Assembly (NCBI GenBank): GCA_963781675.1
Contig: CAWAGF010000002.1
Location: forward strand, 423,668 to 487,667
From: SCTD01 sp963781675
Lineage (GTDB): Bacteria > Actinomycetota > Actinomycetes > Mycobacteriales > SCTD01
DNA: 64,000 nucleotides
Direction of reading: 5' to 3'
The notes under the pieces were generated by a model. That model was given only the letters and a program-made list of their open reading frames with translations, was not told the DNA's origin and did no database searches. The translations under genes and the position numbers were made by a program. Below are positions 40,355 to 50,608 of the stretch, piece by piece. Position 1 is the first letter of the stretch; the number at the start of each line of letters is the position of its first letter.

Positions 40355-40984
40355 ATGGGGATCGTCCGCAGGCTGTTCCGCCGCTCGTTCGAGCAGGTGG
40401 ACGCCTACCGGGCCGCCTGGGACGCCCACAACGAGACGGCGCGCGAGGGCGAGGGACCGCTCTGGGTGGTGCTCGGCGACAGCGCTGCTCAGGGGGTGGG
40501 CGCGTCCTCCCACCTGTCCGGCTACGTCGGCGTGCTGCTGTCCCGGCTCGGTCCGTCGTGGCGCGTCGTGAACCTGTCGCGCTCCGGCGCCCGCACCCGC
40601 GAGGTGGTCGACGTGCAGTGGCCCGCGGCGGCCGGGCTGCAGCCGTCGCTCGTCACCGCCGTCGTCGGCGGCAACGACGCGCTGCACACCCCGGTCGAGC
40701 AGTGGTCGGCCGACGTCCGCGACCTGTGCGCCGCGCTCCCCCGCGGGGCCGTCGTGGCCACCGTCGCGCGGGGCGTGCGCGAGCGGAAGACCCAGCGCGT
40801 CAACGACGTCGTACGGCGCAGCGCGCAGGAGCACGGCCTGCTCGTGGCCGACCTCTGGGCGCACACCGGCCCGCCGTACCGCGGCCTCTACGCCGACGGC
40901 TTCCACCCGAACGACAAGGGCTACGCGCAGTGGGTGTCAGCCCTCGAGGTCGCCCTGCAGCAGGGCGGGCACCTGCCCCAGTGA
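40355..40984 (+). CDS. SGNH/GDSL-type hydrolase
   Basis: A 209-aa esterase-like protein. Block I is VVLGDSAAQGVGAS with the nucleophile Ser, block II has NLSRSGARTREVV, block III VVGGNDALH, and block V DGFHPNDKGYAQW with Asp and His. No signal peptide is seen. The ATG at 40355 is chosen because a TACGGT box stands 6 nt before it; the longer frame from 40322 would overlap glmS. Its 3' end overlaps the convergent HAD gene by 48 nt. Substrate unknown. Confidence 0.88.
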   Translation: MGIVRRLFRRSFEQVDAYRAAWDAHNETAREGEGPLWVVLGDSAAQGVGASSHLSGYVGVLLSRLGPSWRVVNLSRSGARTREVVDVQWPAAAGLQPSLVTAVVGGNDALHTPVEQWSADVRDLCAALPRGAVVATVARGVRERKTQRVNDVVRRSAQEHGLLVADLWAHTGPPYRGLYADGFHPNDKGYAQWVSALEVALQQGGHLPQ

Positions 40985-41588
40985 CGCGACCTGCGCGCGG
41001 CGCGGGTGCGCGGTCGGCGCGGCCCGCTCGAGCGACCACGTCGTGGTGTGCGGCACGTGCACGGCCCAGCCGCCGGCGGCGAGCACCGGCGCGACGTCGC
41101 TGACCTCGCTGTTGCCCACCATGAGGAAGCGCTCCGGCGCGCAGTCCAGGAAGCGCAGCAGCTCCTCGTACGCCGCCACGTCCTTGTCGGCCACGATCTC
41201 GACGTGGTCGAACCGGTCGGCCAGCCCGGAGGCGGCGAGCTTGCGCCGCTGGTCCACCAGGTCGCCCTTCGTCACGAGCACGACGCGGTGCGCGGCGGCC
41301 AGCGCGTCGACCGCCTCCGTCGCCCCGGGCAGCAGCTCGACCGGTGCGCCGAGCAGCTCCTTGCCGAGGCGCAGCGCGTCCTCGACCGGCGCCCCTGCCT
41401 CGAGGCAGTTCAGCGTCCACGCCTTGACGCCGTAGCCGTACAGCCCGAGGTTGCGCCGCGCGAGCGCGTCGAGCCGCTCGGCGAAGCCCGGACCGGCCAG
41501 CTGTGCCAGAGCCGCCTCCGCACGGTCGAAGCCGTCCTGGCAGAGCCACAGCGTGTCGTCGCCGTCGACGCCGACGACCTGGACGCCC

Positions 41589-41602
<14 letters not shown>
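40937..41602 (-). CDS. HAD-superfamily hydrolase
   Basis: A 221-aa HAD phosphatase-like protein. Motif I is VVGVDGDDTLW (DxDxT with the nucleophile Asp), motif II is VVLVTKGD, the Lys lies near QRRKLAASGL, and motif IV is FLMVGNSEVSDVAPVLAAGG. The cap is helical. The GTG start overlaps the pepN 3' end by 14 nt, so the two are co-transcribed. A substrate cannot be named. Confidence 0.88.
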
Positions 41603-44013
<2,411 letters not shown>

Positions 44014-44020
44014 GCGCCCG

Positions 44021-44026
44021 ACCGTA
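44021..44026 (-). promoter_or_regulatory. -10 box of pepN (leaderless)
   Basis: TACGGT ends 7 nt before the GTG start of pepN. Confidence 0.45.
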
Positions 44027-44060
44027 GCCCGCACGTCCGGGGCGCACCCGCGCCCAGCAG

Positions 44061-44066
44061 TAGGGT
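44061..44066 (+). promoter_or_regulatory. -10 box of the nitroreductase gene (leaderless)
   Basis: TAGGGT ends 7 nt before the ATG at 44074, divergent from the pepN box 34 bp away. Confidence 0.5.
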
Positions 44067-44073
44067 CCTGCGC

Positions 44074-44514
44074 ATGCCGCTCGAGGGGACGTACGAGCCC
44101 AGCACGCAGAAGTGGGTCCGCGACCAGGTCGAGCTGTACGAGAGCTCGGGGGGCACCGAGGGCACCGACCTGCGCGGCATGCCGGTGGTCGTCATGACGA
44201 ACGTCGGCGCCAAGAGCGGGAAGCTCCGCAAGACCCCGCTCATGCGGGTCGAGCACGAGGGCGTCTACGCCGTGGTCGCGTCCCAGGGCGGGGCGCCCGA
44301 GCACCCTGCCTGGTACTTCAACCTGCTGGCCGACCCGCACGTCGAGCTGCAGGACGGCCCGGTGAAGAAGGACTACGTGGCGCGCGAGGTCACCGGCGAC
44401 GAGAAGCGCGCGTGGTGGCGGCGCGCGGTCGAGGCGTTCCCGCCGTACCGCGAGTACCAGTTCAAGACCTCGCGGGAGATCCCGGTGCTCGTGCTGGAGC
44501 CGGTCGCCGACTGA
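44074..44514 (+). CDS. Deazaflavin (F420)-dependent nitroreductase family protein
   Basis: A 146-aa protein of the Ddn-like split beta-barrel family. It has the typical GTYEPSTQKWVRDQVELYE, GMPVVVMTNVGAKSGKLRKT, PLMRVEHEGVYAVVASQGG, HPAWYFNLLADPHVELQDG, and REYQFKTSREIPVLVLEP. These motifs bind cofactor F420 in known members, which implies that the organism makes F420. The physiological substrate is unknown. The transcript is probably leaderless and monocistronic. Confidence 0.9.
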   Translation: MPLEGTYEPSTQKWVRDQVELYESSGGTEGTDLRGMPVVVMTNVGAKSGKLRKTPLMRVEHEGVYAVVASQGGAPEHPAWYFNLLADPHVELQDGPVKKDYVAREVTGDEKRAWWRRAVEAFPPYREYQFKTSREIPVLVLEPVAD

Positions 44515-44538
44515 CCCGGGCGGGGCCCCTCGCGCCGC

Positions 44539-45885
44539 TTAGCCCCCGACGACCGCCGCCAGCCGGTCCGCAGCCGCCTGCGCCTGCTCCGCCGTCGCCG
44601 CCTCGACCATCACGCGCACCAGCGCCTCGGTGCCGGACGGCCGCAGCAGGACCCGCCCGGTCTCGCCCAGCGCGGCCTCCTCGACGGCCACGGCGGCCAG
44701 CACCTCGGGCGCCGTCGCGCGCGACCGGTCGGCCCGCACGTTGACCAGCACCTGCGGCAGCAGCTCCACCGCGCCCGCCAGCTCGGCCAGCGCCTTCCCG
44801 CTGCGCACCACCCGGTCCATGACCTGCAGCGCGGTGAGCAGCCCGTCGCCGGTCGTCGCGAAGTCGCGCAGCACGACGTGGCCGCTCTGCTCGCCGCCGA
44901 GCCGGTGGTCGTGCGCCAGCATCTCCTCGAGCACGTACCGGTCGCCGACGGCGGTGGTGACCACCTCGATGCCTGCGGAGCGCATGGCCAGGTGCAGCCC
45001 GAGGTTGCTCATCACGGTCGCGACCAGCACGTCCGACGCGGGCAGGCCGGCGTCCTTGCGCGCGAGCGCCAGCAGGCCGAGCACCTGGTCGCCGTTGACG
45101 ATCCGCCCGGTGCCGTCGACGAGGATGCAGCGGTCGGCGTCGCCGTCGTGGGCGACGCCGAGGTCCGCGCCGTGCTCGAGCACCGCGGCCGCGAGCGACT
45201 CCGGGTGCGTGGCGCCGCAGCCGTCGTTGATCTGCCAGCCGGTGCCCTCGCAGTGGATCGCGACGACGTCCGCCCCCGCCTGCCGGTAGACCTCCGGGGC
45301 GAGTGCCGAGGCCGCTCCCTGCGCGCCGTCGACGACGACCTTCAGCCCGGCCAGGCTGCCGACGGAGCCGAGCAGGTGCTCGGCGTAGGTGGCCGGCCGC
45401 TGCGGCGACGGCCCGCCGCGCACGACGGCCCACGCGTCGGTCCGGTCCTCGCCCACCTCGGCCACCTGCGGCAGCGGCTGGTCCAGCCGCGCCTCGATGG
45501 CGTCCTCGTGCGCGTCGGTCAGCTTGCTGCCGCCGGGCCCGAACAGCTTCAGGCCGTTGTCGCGCGCCGGGTTGTGCGAGGCGCTGATGACCAGCCCGAG
45601 CGCGGCGCGGGTCTGCACCTCGTACGCCACCGCCGGGGTGGGGACGACGCCGAGCCGGACGACGTGGCAGCCGACGGCGGTGAAGCCCGCGAAGGCGGCC
45701 GCCTCGAGCATGGGGCCGGACGGCCGGGTGTCGCGGCCGATGACGACCAGCGGCTGCACGCCGTGCGAGAGCTGCTCGCCGAGCAGCTCCTGCGCCGCGG
45801 CGGCCGCCACCCGCAGCGCGAGCTCGGCCGTGAGCACCTCGCCGCCCGCGAGCCCGCGGATCCCGTCCGTCCCGAACAACCTCAT
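44539..45885 (-). CDS. glmM: Phosphoglucosamine mutase
   Basis: GlmM turns glucosamine-6-phosphate into the 1-phosphate for UDP-GlcNAc. The 448-aa protein starts MRLFGTDGIRGLAGG and has the phosphoserine loop VISASHNPARDNGLK, the Mg loop HDGDADRC, the sugar-binding GGEQSGHVVL and the phosphate-binding RPSGTEALVRVMVE. GGAGG stands 6 nt before the ATG. It follows rplM-rpsI by 65 nt, the arrangement found widely in Actinobacteria; a hairpin lies in that gap. Confidence 0.97.
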   Translation of the reverse strand: MRLFGTDGIRGLAGGEVLTAELALRVAAAAAQELLGEQLSHGVQPLVVIGRDTRPSGPMLEAAAFAGFTAVGCHVVRLGVVPTPAVAYEVQTRAALGLVISASHNPARDNGLKLFGPGGSKLTDAHEDAIEARLDQPLPQVAEVGEDRTDAWAVVRGGPSPQRPATYAEHLLGSVGSLAGLKVVVDGAQGAASALAPEVYRQAGADVVAIHCEGTGWQINDGCGATHPESLAAAVLEHGADLGVAHDGDADRCILVDGTGRIVNGDQVLGLLALARKDAGLPASDVLVATVMSNLGLHLAMRSAGIEVVTTAVGDRYVLEEMLAHDHRLGGEQSGHVVLRDFATTGDGLLTALQVMDRVVRSGKALAELAGAVELLPQVLVNVRADRSRATAPEVLAAVAVEEAALGETGRVLLRPSGTEALVRVMVEAATAEQAQAAADRLAAVVGG

Positions 45886-45906
45886 CGACGACCTCCAGAC
45901 AGCCCG

Positions 45907-45937
45907 CGAGGCGGCCACCCAACGGGTGACCGCCTCG
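45907..45937 (-). terminator. Hairpin between rpsI and glmM
   Basis: CGAGGCGG with CCGCCTCG and CACCC with GGGTG pair around a 3-nt loop with one mismatch. It lies just after rpsI and just before the glmM ribosome site; it may terminate part of the transcripts. Confidence 0.6.
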
Positions 45938-45950
45938 GCGGGGAAGACGA

Positions 45951-46361
45951 CTAGCGCTTGGAGTACTGCGGCGCCTTGCGGGCCTTCTTCAGGCCGTACT
46001 TCTTGCGCTCCTTGATCCGCGCGTCGCGGGTCAGGAAGCCCTCCTTCTTCAGCGCCGGGCGGTCGTCCGGCTCGACCTCGATGAGGGCGCGGGCGATCGC
46101 GAGGCGCAGCGCGCCGGCCTGGCCGCTGATGCCGCCGCCGTGCAGGCGGGCGAACACGTCGTACTGCTCGGCCTTCTCGAGCGTCACGAAGGGCTCGTTG
46201 ATGGCCTGCTGGTGCACCTTGTTCGGGAAGTACTCCTCGAGGGTGCGGCCGTTCAGCTTGTACTGGCCGGTGCCCGGGACGAGGCGCACGCGGACGACGG
46301 CCTCCTTGCGGCGACCGACGGTCTGGATGAGGTCCGTGGGACCCCCAGAAGTGACAGTCAC
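45951..46361 (-). CDS. rpsI: 30S ribosomal protein S9
   Basis: A 136-aa S9. Typical elements are TVGRRKEAVVRVRLVPG, LEEYFPNKVHQQAINEPF, and the long basic C-terminal tail ERKKYGLKKARKAPQYSKR, whose last residues reach the ribosomal P site. The ATG overlaps the rplM stop (ATGA). Confidence 0.98.
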   Translation of the reverse strand: MTVTSGGPTDLIQTVGRRKEAVVRVRLVPGTGQYKLNGRTLEEYFPNKVHQQAINEPFVTLEKAEQYDVFARLHGGGISGQAGALRLAIARALIEVEPDDRPALKKEGFLTRDARIKERKKYGLKKARKAPQYSKR

Positions 46362-46801
46362 TGCGAGACCTGCTTCAGCTCGAAGGGCACAGGGGACTGC
46401 GCCTGGTGCGGGTGGGTGGGACCGGCGTAGACCTTCAGCTTGCTGAGCATCTGCCGGCCGAGCGTGTTGTGCGGGAGCATCCCCTTGATCGCCTTCTCGA
46501 TGATCCGCTCGGGGCGGGTCGCGAGGACGTCGGCGTACGAGGTGCGCTTGAGGCCGCCCGGGAAGCCGGAGTGGCGGTAGACCGTGCTCTGCGCGGCCTT
46601 GTTCCCGGTCATCGCGACCTTGCCGGCGTTGATGACGACGACGAAGTCACCAGTGTCGAGGTGCGGCGCGTAGTACGGCTTGTGCTTGCCGCGCAGCAGC
46701 TGCGCAGCCTGCGACGCCAGCCGGCCCAGGACGATGTCCTCGGCGTCGATCACGTGCCAGGCACGCTGGATGTCGCCGGGCTTGGGGGTGTACGTGCGCA
46801 C
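46358..46801 (-). CDS. rplM: 50S ribosomal protein L13
   Basis: A 147-aa L13, the standard length, starting at GTG 46801 (MRTYTPKPGDIQRAWHVIDA). Conserved segments are GRLASQAAQLLRGKHKP, DFVVVINAGKVAMTGNK, YRHSGFPGG and AIKGMLPHNTLGRQML. It is the first gene of rplM-rpsI; the 111-bp leader holds a promoter and no gene. Confidence 0.98.
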   Translation of the reverse strand: MRTYTPKPGDIQRAWHVIDAEDIVLGRLASQAAQLLRGKHKPYYAPHLDTGDFVVVINAGKVAMTGNKAAQSTVYRHSGFPGGLKRTSYADVLATRPERIIEKAIKGMLPHNTLGRQMLSKLKVYAGPTHPHQAQSPVPFELKQVSQ

Positions 46802-46878
46802 AGGACTCGCCGCTCTTCCTAGGGGTCTGGTCTCGCGCTGGGCGCACGTCAACAAGGCGCGCCGCGCAACAGCCCGCC

Positions 46879-46908
46879 ACGATACCTGAGGCGGCCCTCG
46901 CCCGGCAA
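46879..46908 (-). promoter_or_regulatory. rplM-rpsI promoter
   Basis: TTGCCG (46903-46908), 18 bp, TATCGT (46879-46884), about 78 nt before the rplM start. The untranslated leader could hold autoregulation, but I see no clear L13 site. Confidence 0.5.
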
Positions 46909-46912
46909 AGCG

Positions 46913-47413
46913 TCAGAGCGGCCGGACCATCTCCAGCTCCTGCCGCGTCGGGTCCGGGGCGTACGGCGCCGTCCCGCCGGTCTCCACGAACCCCCGCTTG
47001 GCGTACGCCGCCCGCGCCCGGGCGTTGTCCTCGTGCACCTCGAGCCGCAGCCGGGTGACGCCGGCCAGCCCGCGCGCCCACTCCCGGACCGCGTCGAGCA
47101 GCAGGTCGAGCGGTCCCGTGCCGCGCGCGGCGGGGCTGACGTAGACGCTGTAGACCAGCGCGTCGTCGCCCGGCTCGTAGCGCACCGCGCCGGTGCAGCC
47201 CACCGGCCGGTCGCCGTCCCAGGCGAGCCACAGCCCGTGCGCATCCCCCTCCGCGGCGGCTGCGGTGCGCTCCTGCCACTGCGCGTCGTCCTTGCGCTGC
47301 GCGTCGGCCAGCAGCTCGAGGAAGCCGATGGGCGTGTCCTCCAGCGCCTCGAGCCGGATCTGCTTCCACGCAGGCCAGTCCTCCGGCCGGACGCGGCGCA
47401 CGTCAACGGGCAC
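46913..47413 (-). CDS. GNAT-family acetyltransferase
   Basis: A 166-aa acetyltransferase. It has RRVRPEDWPAWKQIRLEAL, TPIGFLELLADAQRKDDAQW, YSVYVSPAARGTGPLDLLLD (acetyl-CoA loop, with Leu-Leu after the RGTGP), and LEVHEDNARARAAYAKRGF. Its substrate is unknown. Its start overlaps the ABC-F gene end by 11 nt, so the two are co-transcribed; this pairing could hint at a resistance or ribosome-protection role, which is only a guess. Confidence 0.88.
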   Translation of the reverse strand: MPVDVRRVRPEDWPAWKQIRLEALEDTPIGFLELLADAQRKDDAQWQERTAAAAEGDAHGLWLAWDGDRPVGCTGAVRYEPGDDALVYSVYVSPAARGTGPLDLLLDAVREWARGLAGVTRLRLEVHEDNARARAAYAKRGFVETGGTAPYAPDPTRQELEMVRPL

Positions 47414-49022
47414 GAGCCACCCGGCCCTCGTCCCACACCGGCTCGGGCGCCTCGTACACCTGGCCGTCCGCGCCGAAGACGAGGTAGCGGTCGAAGCCGC
47501 GGGCGAACCACCGGTCGTGCGTCACCGCGAGCACCGTGCCGTCGAAGCCGGCCAGCCCCTCCTCGAGCGCCTCGGCGCTGTCGAGGTCCAGGTTGTCGGT
47601 CGGCTCGTCCAGCAGCAGCATCGTGCAGCCGGACAGCTCGAGCAGCAGCACCTGCACCCGCGCCTGCTGGCCGCCGGACAGGGTGTCGAAGACCTGGTCG
47701 GCCTGGCCGTGCAGCTCGTAGCGCCGCAGCGCGCCGATGGCCTGCGCCCGGTCCAGACCGCGCCGCCGGTCGTCACCGCGGTGCAGCACCTCGACGAGCG
47801 TCTTCCCGTACAGCGCCGGCTGCTCGTGCGTCTGCGCGAACCAGCCGGGCTCGACCCGCGCGCCGAGCCGCCACGCGCCGGTGTGCGCGACCGGCTCGCC
47901 CGCGAGCAGGCGCAGGAAGTGGGACTTGCCACTGCCGTTGGAGCCGAGGACCGCGAGCCGCTCGCCGTAGAAGACCTCGAGGTCGAACGGCTTCATCAGG
48001 CCGGTCAGCTCGAGGCCGCTGCAGGTGAGCGCCCGGACGCCGGTGCGGCCGCCCTTGAGCCTCATGACGACCTTCTGGTCGACGACCTGCTCCGGGGGAG
48101 GACCCGCCTCGACGAACTTGGCCAGCCGGGTCTCCATCGCCGCGAGCTTGGGGGCCATCGCGTGGCTGACCTTGGCCTGCACGCGCAGGGTGATGACGAG
48201 CTGGCGCAGCCGCTCCCTCTCCTCCTCCCAGCGCTTGTGCAGCTCCTCGAGGCGGTCGCGCCGGGCCTGCCGGGCGGCGGCGTAGGTGTCGAAGCCGCCG
48301 CCGTGCACCCAGGTGCCGTGCGCCTCCACCGTCACGACGCGGGTGGCCGAGCGGGCGAGCAGCTCGCGGTCGTGGCTGACGAACAGCACCGTCTTCGACG
48401 ACTCGGCCAGCGCGGCCTCGAGCCAGCGCTTGCCGGGGACGTCGAGGTAGTTGTCCGGCTCGTCGAGCAGCAGCACCTCGTCCGGTCCGCGCAGCAGCGC
48501 CTCGAGCGCCAGCCGCTTCTGCTCGCCGCCGGACAGCGTGTGCAGCGCGCGGAACTGCGCCTTCTCGTACGGGACGCCCAGCGCCGCCGTCGTGCACTTG
48601 TCCCACACGACCTCGGCGTCGTAGCCGTGCGCGTCCCCCCAGTCCGACAGCGCCTGCGCGTAGCGCATCTGGGTCTTCTCGTCGTCCTGCTGCATCATCG
48701 CCAGCTCGGCGGCGTCGACCGCCCGCCCGGCGTCGCGCACGCCCGGGGCGGCCAGCGAGAGCAGCAGGTCGCGCACGGTCGTGTCGTCGCGGATCGAGCC
48801 GATGAACTGCCGCATCACGCCGAGCCCGCCGGTCCGGGCGACCGACCCGGCGGCCGGCTGAAGGTCGCCGGCGATCATCTTGAGCAGGGTGGTCTTGCCG
48901 GTGCCGTTGGCGCCGACCAGCGCGGTCTTGGCGCCGTCGCCGACCCGGAAGCTGACGTCGTCGAACAGCACCCGGCCGTCCGGCAGGACGCAGGCGAGCT
49001 TGGAGACGTCGACGTAGCCCAT
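47403..49022 (-). CDS. ABC-F type ATPase
   Basis: A 539-aa soluble protein of two ABC domains without membrane spans. Domain 1 has Walker A GANGTGKTT, signature LSGGEQKRL and Walker B VLLLDEPDNYLDVPGKRWLE. A charged coiled linker of about 80 residues (ELHKRWEEERERLRQLVITL) follows. Domain 2 has Walker A GSNGSGKSH (His where Thr is common), LSGGQQARVQVL and LLLDEPTDNLDLDSAEALE. ABC-F proteins act on the ribosome in translation or antibiotic protection. Start ATG 49022 is used, giving MGYVDVSKLACVLPDG. Confidence 0.92.
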   Translation of the reverse strand: MGYVDVSKLACVLPDGRVLFDDVSFRVGDGAKTALVGANGTGKTTLLKMIAGDLQPAAGSVARTGGLGVMRQFIGSIRDDTTVRDLLLSLAAPGVRDAGRAVDAAELAMMQQDDEKTQMRYAQALSDWGDAHGYDAEVVWDKCTTAALGVPYEKAQFRALHTLSGGEQKRLALEALLRGPDEVLLLDEPDNYLDVPGKRWLEAALAESSKTVLFVSHDRELLARSATRVVTVEAHGTWVHGGGFDTYAAARQARRDRLEELHKRWEEERERLRQLVITLRVQAKVSHAMAPKLAAMETRLAKFVEAGPPPEQVVDQKVVMRLKGGRTGVRALTCSGLELTGLMKPFDLEVFYGERLAVLGSNGSGKSHFLRLLAGEPVAHTGAWRLGARVEPGWFAQTHEQPALYGKTLVEVLHRGDDRRRGLDRAQAIGALRRYELHGQADQVFDTLSGGQQARVQVLLLELSGCTMLLLDEPTDNLDLDSAEALEEGLAGFDGTVLAVTHDRWFARGFDRYLVFGADGQVYEAPEPVWDEGRVARAR

Positions 49023-49068
49023 GGCGCCAGTGTCGCGGAGGGCGCCAGCAGGTTCCTCCGCGCAGGTT

Positions 49069-49114
49069 GTTGACAGTTCAACTTCTTGCCCGTACAACTG
49101 GTTGCAGCAGCAAC
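49069..49114 (+). promoter_or_regulatory. yceI promoter with three small inverted repeats
   Basis: TTGACA (49070-49075), 17 bp, TACAAC (49093-49098) is a near-consensus promoter. GTTGA-4-TCAAC (49069-49082) covers the -35, CAAC-TG-GTTG (49095-49104) covers the -10 and GTTGC-4-GCAAC (49101-49114) lies downstream. The layout suggests an operator for a dimeric repressor such as a MarR-family protein (inference). Confidence 0.55.
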
Positions 49115-49135
49115 GAACCCACCGAGGAGCCCGCC

Positions 49136-49699
49136 ATGACCGCGCCCGCCACCACCGTCCCCGCCACGCTGACCGGCGAGTGGGTCATCGACCCGACGCA
49201 CAGCAGCATCGGCTTCACCGCCCGCCACGCCATGGTCACCAAGGTCCGCGGCACCTTCGAGGAGTTCGAGGGCTCGGCGCACCTGGTCGCCGAGGACCCG
49301 ACTGCCTCCACGGCCACCGTCACGATCAAGGTGACCAGCATCAACACGCGCAACGGCCAGCGCGACGACCACCTGCGCACCAACGACTTCTTCGACGCGC
49401 CGAGCTTCCCGGAGATCACCTTCACGAGCACCGGCGTGCAGGCGCAGGACGCCACGACCTTCGCGCTGACCGGCGACCTCACCGTCAAGGGCACGACGAA
49501 GCCGGTCACCGTGGAGTTCGAGCACACCGGCCTCGCGACCGACCCCTTCGGCAACCTGCGCGCAGGCTTCGAGGGCAGGACCACGATCAACCGCAGCGAC
49601 TACGGCGTCACCTGGAACGCCCCGCTCGAGACCGGCGGCGTCCTCGTCAGCGACAAGATCGTCCTGGAGTTCGACATCTCCGCCGTCAAGCAGCAGTAG
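49136..49699 (+). CDS. yceI: YceI-family lipid-binding-like protein
   Basis: A 187-aa YceI-like protein, an elongated beta-barrel that binds isoprenoid chains in known structures. It has TGEWVIDPTHSSIGFTARH, VRGTFEEFEGSAHL, TSINTRNGQRDDHLRTNDFF, FPEITFTSTGV, GDLTVKGTTKPVTVEFE and RTTINRSDYGVTWN. No signal peptide is seen, so it seems cytoplasmic, unlike the exported Escherichia coli form. GAGGAG stands 6 nt before the ATG. It has its own strong promoter and is convergent with truA. Confidence 0.92.
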   Translation: MTAPATTVPATLTGEWVIDPTHSSIGFTARHAMVTKVRGTFEEFEGSAHLVAEDPTASTATVTIKVTSINTRNGQRDDHLRTNDFFDAPSFPEITFTSTGVQAQDATTFALTGDLTVKGTTKPVTVEFEHTGLATDPFGNLRAGFEGRTTINRSDYGVTWNAPLETGGVLVSDKIVLEFDISAVKQQ

Positions 49700-49703
49700 T
49701 CCC

Positions 49704-50516
49704 TCAGCCCGGGGCGGGCCCCAGCGTCCGCAGCCCGCTCCGGGTGACCGCCTGCCGCGACAGCAGCTGGTCGTCCGGCGGGTACGCCACGTGCTCGAGC
49801 GTCAGGCCGTACGGCGCGGCGACCGCCACCTCCGTCGCCCTCGTCCGGAGGTCGAGCAGCGAGCCCGGCCACTGCGGAGGGCGCCGTCCCTCGCCGACCG
49901 CCAGCATCGCGCCCACGACCGAGCGCACCATCGAGTGGCAGAACGCGTCGGCGGTGATCGTGAGCACGAGCAGGCCGTCCTCGCCGCGCTGCCAGTCCAG
50001 GCCGAGCAGCGCCCGGACCGTCGTGGCCCCCTCGCGCCGCTTGCAGTAGGCCGCGAAGTCGTGCTCGCCCAGCATCGGCGCGGCCGCCTCCCGCAGCGCC
50101 GCGACGTCCAGCACCCGCGGCCAGGGCAGCACGTCCCGGCGCAGCGGGTCGACGTGCTCCGGGCCGTCCGCCACGCGGTAGCGGTAGGTACGGGCCAGCG
50201 CCGAGAAGCGGGCGTCGAAGCCGTCCGGCGCCGGCGCCGCCCGGCGCACCCGCACGTCCGGTGGCAGCAGGCCGTTCAGCCGGCGCAGCAGCAGCGGGTC
50301 GACCGCCCGCTCCTCCGGCAGGTCGGCGTGCGCCACCTGCCCGCGCGCGTGCACGCCCGCGTCCGTGCGACCCGCCACCGTCAGCCGCGGCGGCTCGCCC
50401 CGCACCACGACGCCGAGTGCCTGCTCCAGCACGCCCTGCACCGTGCGCCGCTCGGGCTGGTGCGCCCAGCCCAGGAAGTCGGTCCCGTCGTACGCCAGGT
50501 CCAGCCGGACCCGCAG
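49704..50516 (-). CDS. truA: tRNA pseudouridine synthase TruA
   Basis: TruA makes pseudouridine at positions 38-40 of tRNA. The protein has the catalytic Asp in VAGRTDAGVHARGQVAH, FDARFSALARTYRYRV, FCHSMVRSVVGAMLAVGEGR and APYGLTLEHVAYPP. The first ATG or GTG in frame is at 50441, but conserved N-terminal residues (RVRLDLAYDGTDFLGWAHQP) are encoded upstream of it. The likely start is therefore a rare CTG at 50516, giving 270 aa, unless the region has a sequencing error. It closes the alpha operon after rplQ. Confidence 0.88.
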   Translation of the reverse strand: MRVRLDLAYDGTDFLGWAHQPERRTVQGVLEQALGVVVRGEPPRLTVAGRTDAGVHARGQVAHADLPEERAVDPLLLRRLNGLLPPDVRVRRAAPAPDGFDARFSALARTYRYRVADGPEHVDPLRRDVLPWPRVLDVAALREAAAPMLGEHDFAAYCKRREGATTVRALLGLDWQRGEDGLLVLTITADAFCHSMVRSVVGAMLAVGEGRRPPQWPGSLLDLRTRATEVAVAAPYGLTLEHVAYPPDDQLLSRQAVTRSGLRTLGPAPG

Positions 50517-50557
50517 CGTGCCGGGCAGCGGTGCGCGATGGGCGTGCCGGACGCGAG

Positions 50558-50592
50558 CGAGCCCGCCTCCCCCAGCAGGGGAGGCGGGCTCG
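50558..50592 (-). terminator. Strong hairpin after rplQ
   Basis: A perfect stem of about 16 bp (CGAGCCCGCCTCCCC with its complement) around a 3-5-nt loop, 17 nt after the rplQ stop and before truA. It likely ends most alpha-operon transcripts. Confidence 0.8.
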
Positions 50593-50608
50593 TCGGGAGC
50601 GGGTGTGG

